Below are positions 4,737-7,427 of a DNA stretch of 7,427 nt, piece by piece. Source of the stretch: Acidobacteriota bacterium (GTDB lineage Bacteria; Acidobacteriota; Vicinamibacteria; Vicinamibacterales; 2-12-FULL-66-21); assembly GCA_013697225.1 (NCBI GenBank), contig JACCXG010000058.1, forward strand, positions 1 to 7,427. The letters run 5' to 3'. The notes under the pieces were generated by a model. That model was not told the DNA's origin. It was given only the letters and a program-made list of their open reading frames with translations, and did no database searches. Each line of letters opens with the position of its first letter. Positions within the stretch are counted from its first letter, which is position 1. The translations under genes were made by a program, and so were the position numbers.

Positions 4737-6071
4737 CTACCTCGCCCCGAGCTGACGTATTCGTTCGACGGCTTCTATAACCGCGCGGCCGTTGTGGTAA
4801 CCGGCTTTCCAGGGGTGGGCCTTGTTGCCGCCGCGAGGGGTCCCGTCGGGCTCAATAGCTTCGTGCCACTCGCCTGACGTCCAGTCAGTCTGAACCTTAT
4901 CCACGAAGCCCCACGTGCGCTCGAACACCTCGGCGTAGCGAGGGTCGCCGGTCAGCGCAAACATCGTGACGGCCCCGACGAGCGCTTCGGCCTGCACCCA
5001 CCAGACCTTGGCCCGCCGATCCGCTGGTTTTCCTGGCAATCCGCTGTCGAAGAATCCTCCCGCGGCCTCGTCGTAGCCGAACCGGAGGGCGTAGTCGAAC
5101 AGCGCGCGGAAGAGGTCGTGGTAAGGCGCGGAGGGCTGTTCCAGAAGCCGTAGCGCGTCGGCGATGAGCCAGATGTTCTCGAGGTCGTGTCCGTACGAGC
5201 TCCGTGCGGCATCACCGTCGAGCACCGGCGTCCAGTCGCGCCGGTGCCGGTCGCTCCCGGCATTCCACCCCCTGCGGATCACCGCCTGGCTCTCGATAGC
5301 CACGAGCTCGGCCAGCCGTTCGCGCGCAAGCCGGGATCCGCTCGCCCGTACATATGTGGTGAACGCCTCCATGAGGTGCATGTGCGTGTTCATCAGCTTC
5401 AGATCGGCAGTACCGCCGAGGTATGGTGCTGCCCCGGCCGGAGGGGCCTCCCAGTCCCGGCCGAAGAACTCCCGATACCCGCCGTACTGCGGATCGTGCG
5501 CGCGGGCTTCGAGAAGTGCGAAGAGCCGGTCGGCGAGCGCAAGCGCCTCCGGATTGCCGCTGGCGAGGTAGTACTCCGAAACGGCGTAGAGCCCGAATGC
5601 CTGTCCGTACAGATGCTTGTTCGGCTGGAGCACCTTCATTCCCGAAGGATCGACCGACCAGTAGAAACCGCCGTGCTCGGCGTCCCACATGCGGTCCCGG
5701 AGGAACCTGAACCCCACGTCGGCCGCTTCCCGAAAACCGGGCTGCGCGAACTCGCTGCGGATGAGCCGCGATGCGAGCCACAACGTGCGGGCCTGGGTCA
5801 CGATCGCCTTGGTGCCGCCCGGCAGCGCTTCACCCCTGGGGCCGTAGTGCACCGTGTACCCGCCGTGATCCCGGTCCACGGAACGCGGAAACCAGAACGG
5901 AATGATGTTCTCGCGGAGGTTCTTCTCGAGCGCCGGTATCAGCGCCGTGAGCCGGGCTTCCGGCGGGGGGCTCTGCGGGGGTGCCTGGGCAGAACTGATT
6001 GTGGTGAGCGCAACGACTGCAACGAGACCGGCACACCAGAGCCGGCCCGCGCCACGACGGTCACATTGCAA
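4737..6071 (-). CDS. Exported N-acylglucosamine/cellobiose 2-epimerase (AGE) family protein
   Basis: A 444-residue protein with an N-terminal signal peptide (Arg-rich start, hydrophobic core CAGLVAVVALTTIS, AQA at 28-30 as cleavage site) and then an (alpha/alpha)6-barrel of the AGE superfamily. Family motifs appear in order: TQARTLWLASRL with Arg95; KHLYGQAFGLYAVSEYY (152-168); MNTHMHLMEAFTTY with His230 and His232; SYGHDLENIWLI with His295; KVWWVQAEALVG (355-366); and AHPWKAGYHNGRA with Trp421 and His426. These match the active-site arginine and the three histidines described for cellobiose 2-epimerases, so the barrel looks catalytically competent. Family members interconvert C2 epimers or isomers of sugars; the substrate here is unknown. 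Most characterised members are cytoplasmic, so the signal peptide is unusual. The start is TTG at 6071-6069, supported by AGGGAG 7 bases upstream; no in-frame ATG or GTG precedes the signal peptide core. Its gene lies between the TonB-type receptor gene and the YihY-family gene. Confidence 0.93.
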   Translation of the reverse strand: MQCDRRGAGRLWCAGLVAVVALTTISSAQAPPQSPPPEARLTALIPALEKNLRENIIPFWFPRSVDRDHGGYTVHYGPRGEALPGGTKAIVTQARTLWLASRLIRSEFAQPGFREAADVGFRFLRDRMWDAEHGGFYWSVDPSGMKVLQPNKHLYGQAFGLYAVSEYYLASGNPEALALADRLFALLEARAHDPQYGGYREFFGRDWEAPPAGAAPYLGGTADLKLMNTHMHLMEAFTTYVRASGSRLARERLAELVAIESQAVIRRGWNAGSDRHRRDWTPVLDGDAARSSYGHDLENIWLIADALRLLEQPSAPYHDLFRALFDYALRFGYDEAAGGFFDSGLPGKPADRRAKVWWVQAEALVGAVTMFALTGDPRYAEVFERTWGFVDKVQTDWTSGEWHEAIEPDGTPRGGNKAHPWKAGYHNGRAVIEAVERIRQLGAR

Positions 6072-6078
6072 CGGCCGA

Positions 6079-6084
6079 CTCCCT
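6079..6084 (-). promoter_or_regulatory. Ribosome binding site supporting a TTG start
   Basis: On the minus strand AGGGAG is followed by a 7-base spacer and TTG (6071-6069). This well-placed site is the main reason for accepting TTG as start of the epimerase-family gene. The ATG two codons later is out of frame and followed at once by TGA. Confidence 0.6.
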
Positions 6085-6120
6085 GAGCCTCTGCGGAGTG
6101 ATCCTCGCGCAGCGAGTATG

Positions 6121-6182
6121 GCGAGGCCCCGCCGCCGCGTGTCGGTCCCCTGTCGGGGGTGACACGCGGAGGCGGGGATCGC
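6121..6182 (-). terminator. Large nested hairpin in the gap after the TonB-type receptor gene
   Basis: CCCCGCCGCCGCGTGTC (6127-6143) and GACACGCGGAGGCGGGG (6161-6177) pair at 16 of 17 positions. The 17-base loop holds a smaller CCCC-TGTC-GGGG hairpin (6147-6158), and GCGA (6121-6124) can pair with TCGC (6179-6182) below the main stem. It begins about 25 bases after the receptor stop and lies about 50 bases before the epimerase-family start. No T-tract follows it in the minus direction; a short TTTT at 6187-6190 follows in the plus direction. It may end or attenuate transcription, or stabilise the receptor mRNA 3' end. A small CTCGC-GCA-GCGAG hairpin at 6104-6116 is the only other structure seen in this 135-base gap. 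No convincing promoter was recognised. Confidence 0.6.
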
Positions 6183-6206
6183 TCAGTTTTGATTGCTGTG
6201 CAGATC

Positions 6207-7427
6207 TCAGAAATTCATCTTCAGCGAGAACTGCATCGAGCGGTTGTCGATGATGGTGGAGGTGATCCGCCCTGCCGTCGGCGAATCGAAGTTCTGGTTC
6301 GGGAAGCCGAATCCCGGGTTGTTGAACAGGTTGAACGCGTCCCACCTGAACTCCACGTTCGACCGGCCGACCACAGTAAAGCGCTTCGACAGGGAAGTGT
6401 CCACGTTCGCGTGCCCTGGCGCCCGCAGAATGCCACGCCCTGTGTCGCCGTAGGTGTTCGCCGGCGGCGCCACGAAATCGCGAGGGTTGTACCAGAGACT
6501 CACCGAAGGATCGTCCAGCTTCCCCGATCCGATGCGGTTGGGCCAGCTGGGCGCGCCGTTGTTGACCCCTGTCTGCATGAAGACGGTGAACGGGCGTCCG
6601 GTCGTCAGGGTGGTGATTCCTGAGAACTGCCAGCCGCCAACGATTGCCCCCAGCGCCCCTCCCTCGCGGGCCCACGCACGGCCCGGCCCGAACGGCAGTT
6701 CCCAGACCCAGCTGATCACCGCGCGATGGCGCACATCGAACCCGGCCGGCCCCTTGCCAGCGGCCAGGTTCGTCACCGTCTGCGGGTTGCCGACGGCGCC
6801 GCCGCCGCTCCCGGCTGAGCCTCCGTAGTCGAGCGTCTTGGCGTAGGTATAGCTCCCCAGGAACTGCAACCCGCTCCTGAAACGCTGGGTGACCTTCAGC
6901 TGCCCGCTGTGATACGTCGAGCGGTTGCGGGGATCGCACTGCACTATGTTGTTCAGCCGGTTGAGCGGCTGAATCAATCTGCGTGACTCCTGGGACCCGA
7001 TACCCGGCTGCACCTCGTTCGGGTTGTAGCAGTAGATGAGGTGCTTGCCGGCACTTCCCGCATAGGTCGTCTCCACCGCCATCGCGGCGAACAGCCGCCG
7101 CTCGATACCAAGGTGCCACTGCTCGGCGTAGGGGGTCTCGTTCTCGAACGAGTGCCCCAGGACGCGTGGATTGGCCGCCTGCAGTTCCTCGGTCGTCCGC
7201 GGCTTCACCTGCGCCACTGGCGGAAACGGGTTGTCGATCGTCCGCACGGCCGAGAAGTCGGTGGGATTGGTCGGGAAGCTCACGTTCTGCGACACCGTGT
7301 AGGGCACCTGCTGGCCGATCATGTTCGACGCGGAGGGCTGCTCCGGGAAATAGGTGATCCCGAACCCGCTGCGCAGGATGGTCGACGCGTTCCCCGTCAG
7401 ATCGTAGGTGAACCCCAGCCGCGGCGC
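6207..7427 (-). CDS. TonB-dependent receptor/Oar-like outer-membrane protein, C-terminal part (5' end outside window)
   Basis: The reading frame is open from the window edge to the TGA at 6209-6207, giving the last 406 residues of a much longer protein. The methionine at 7322 is internal, because the codons before it encode APRLGFTYDL and SGFGITYFPEQP, which fit the same family. Seen here are typical segments of carboxypeptidase-regulatory-domain TonB-dependent proteins of Oar type: PRLGFTYDLTG, ENETPYAEQWHLGIER, YTYAKTLDYGG, DVRHRAVISWVWELPFGPG, GGWQFSGITTLTTGRPF, and RWDAFNLFNNPGFGFPN. The protein ends in SLKMNF; a terminal Phe after alternating hydrophobic residues is the outer-membrane beta-barrel assembly signal. 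It would sit in the outer membrane, perhaps binding or importing glycans or other large substrates. Plug and regulatory domains would lie outside the window. The family is greatly expanded in acidobacteria, so substrate cannot be inferred. It lies upstream of the exported epimerase-family gene on the same strand. Confidence 0.92.
   Translation of the reverse strand, partial: APRLGFTYDLTGNASTILRSGFGITYFPEQPSASNMIGQQVPYTVSQNVSFPTNPTDFSAVRTIDNPFPPVAQVKPRTTEELQAANPRVLGHSFENETPYAEQWHLGIERRLFAAMAVETTYAGSAGKHLIYCYNPNEVQPGIGSQESRRLIQPLNRLNNIVQCDPRNRSTYHSGQLKVTQRFRSGLQFLGSYTYAKTLDYGGSAGSGGGAVGNPQTVTNLAAGKGPAGFDVRHRAVISWVWELPFGPGRAWAREGGALGAIVGGWQFSGITTLTTGRPFTVFMQTGVNNGAPSWPNRIGSGKLDDPSVSLWYNPRDFVAPPANTYGDTGRGILRAPGHANVDTSLSKRFTVVGRSNVEFRWDAFNLFNNPGFGFPNQNFDSPTAGRITSTIIDNRSMQFSLKMNF

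Noticed and set aside
3854..4780. 308-codon plus-strand reading frame rich in His, Gln and Asp
   Set aside because: Antisense shadow of the YihY/BrkB-family gene; its composition is the complement of membrane-helix codons.
5187..6086. 299-codon plus-strand reading frame
   Set aside because: Antisense to the AGE-family gene, whose conserved motifs cover the whole region.
6115..6145. Possible promoter for the AGE-family gene (CCGACA and CATACT on the minus strand)
   Set aside because: Both boxes match the sigma-70 consensus at only 4 of 6 positions, the spacer is 19 bases, and the upstream box is part of the hairpin arm. Not convincing.
6061..7119. 352-codon minus-strand reading frame overlapping the TonB-type receptor
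   Set aside because: Alternate frame of the same strand. The other frame carries all the receptor motifs and the terminal Phe signature.

Overview
The window is GC-rich, densely coded bacterial DNA, most likely from an acidobacterium of the high-GC Vicinamibacteria type. That assignment is an inference. It rests on an Oar/CarboxypepD_reg-like TonB-dependent outer-membrane protein, a secreted DUF1080 (3-keto-disaccharide hydrolase-like) protein, and a succinate dehydrogenase iron-sulfur subunit of the mycobacterial Sdh1-like kind. Nothing seen (no rRNA, no marker protein) fixes the taxonomy.

Plus strand, 1-3603: a compact run of six co-directional genes. It starts with the C-terminus of the succinate dehydrogenase/fumarate reductase flavoprotein (sdhA), then a 135-base gap, then a complete iron-sulfur subunit (sdhB). 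These are followed by a small TPR-like protein (10-base gap), a DJ-1/PfpI family protein (35-base gap), an alpha/beta hydrolase (4-base GTGA overlap) and a secreted DUF1080 protein (11-base gap). The spacing suggests one transcript in which a respiratory complex is followed by accessory enzymes. The run ends in a 10-bp-stem hairpin shared with the convergent neighbour.

Minus strand, 3620-7427 (transcribed right to left): the C-terminal 406 residues of a TonB-dependent/Oar-like barrel protein that continues beyond the window edge, then a 135-base gap holding a large nested hairpin, then an N-acylglucosamine/cellobiose 2-epimerase-family protein with a signal peptide, and finally a YihY/BrkB-family membrane protein with a long charged tail. 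Outer-membrane barrel, exported epimerase and secreted DUF1080 protein together hint at extracytoplasmic sugar processing, but this is guilt by location.

The most unusual sequence element is in the sdhA-sdhB gap: four TGCC words spaced exactly 9 bases apart face four GGCA words spaced exactly 9 bases apart, forming a symmetric dyad around position 232.5. I found no tRNA, rRNA, CRISPR array, insertion sequence or phage gene. I did not find a clearly new multi-gene defence or mobile system; the window looks like ordinary chromosomal metabolism with a few features worth following up.
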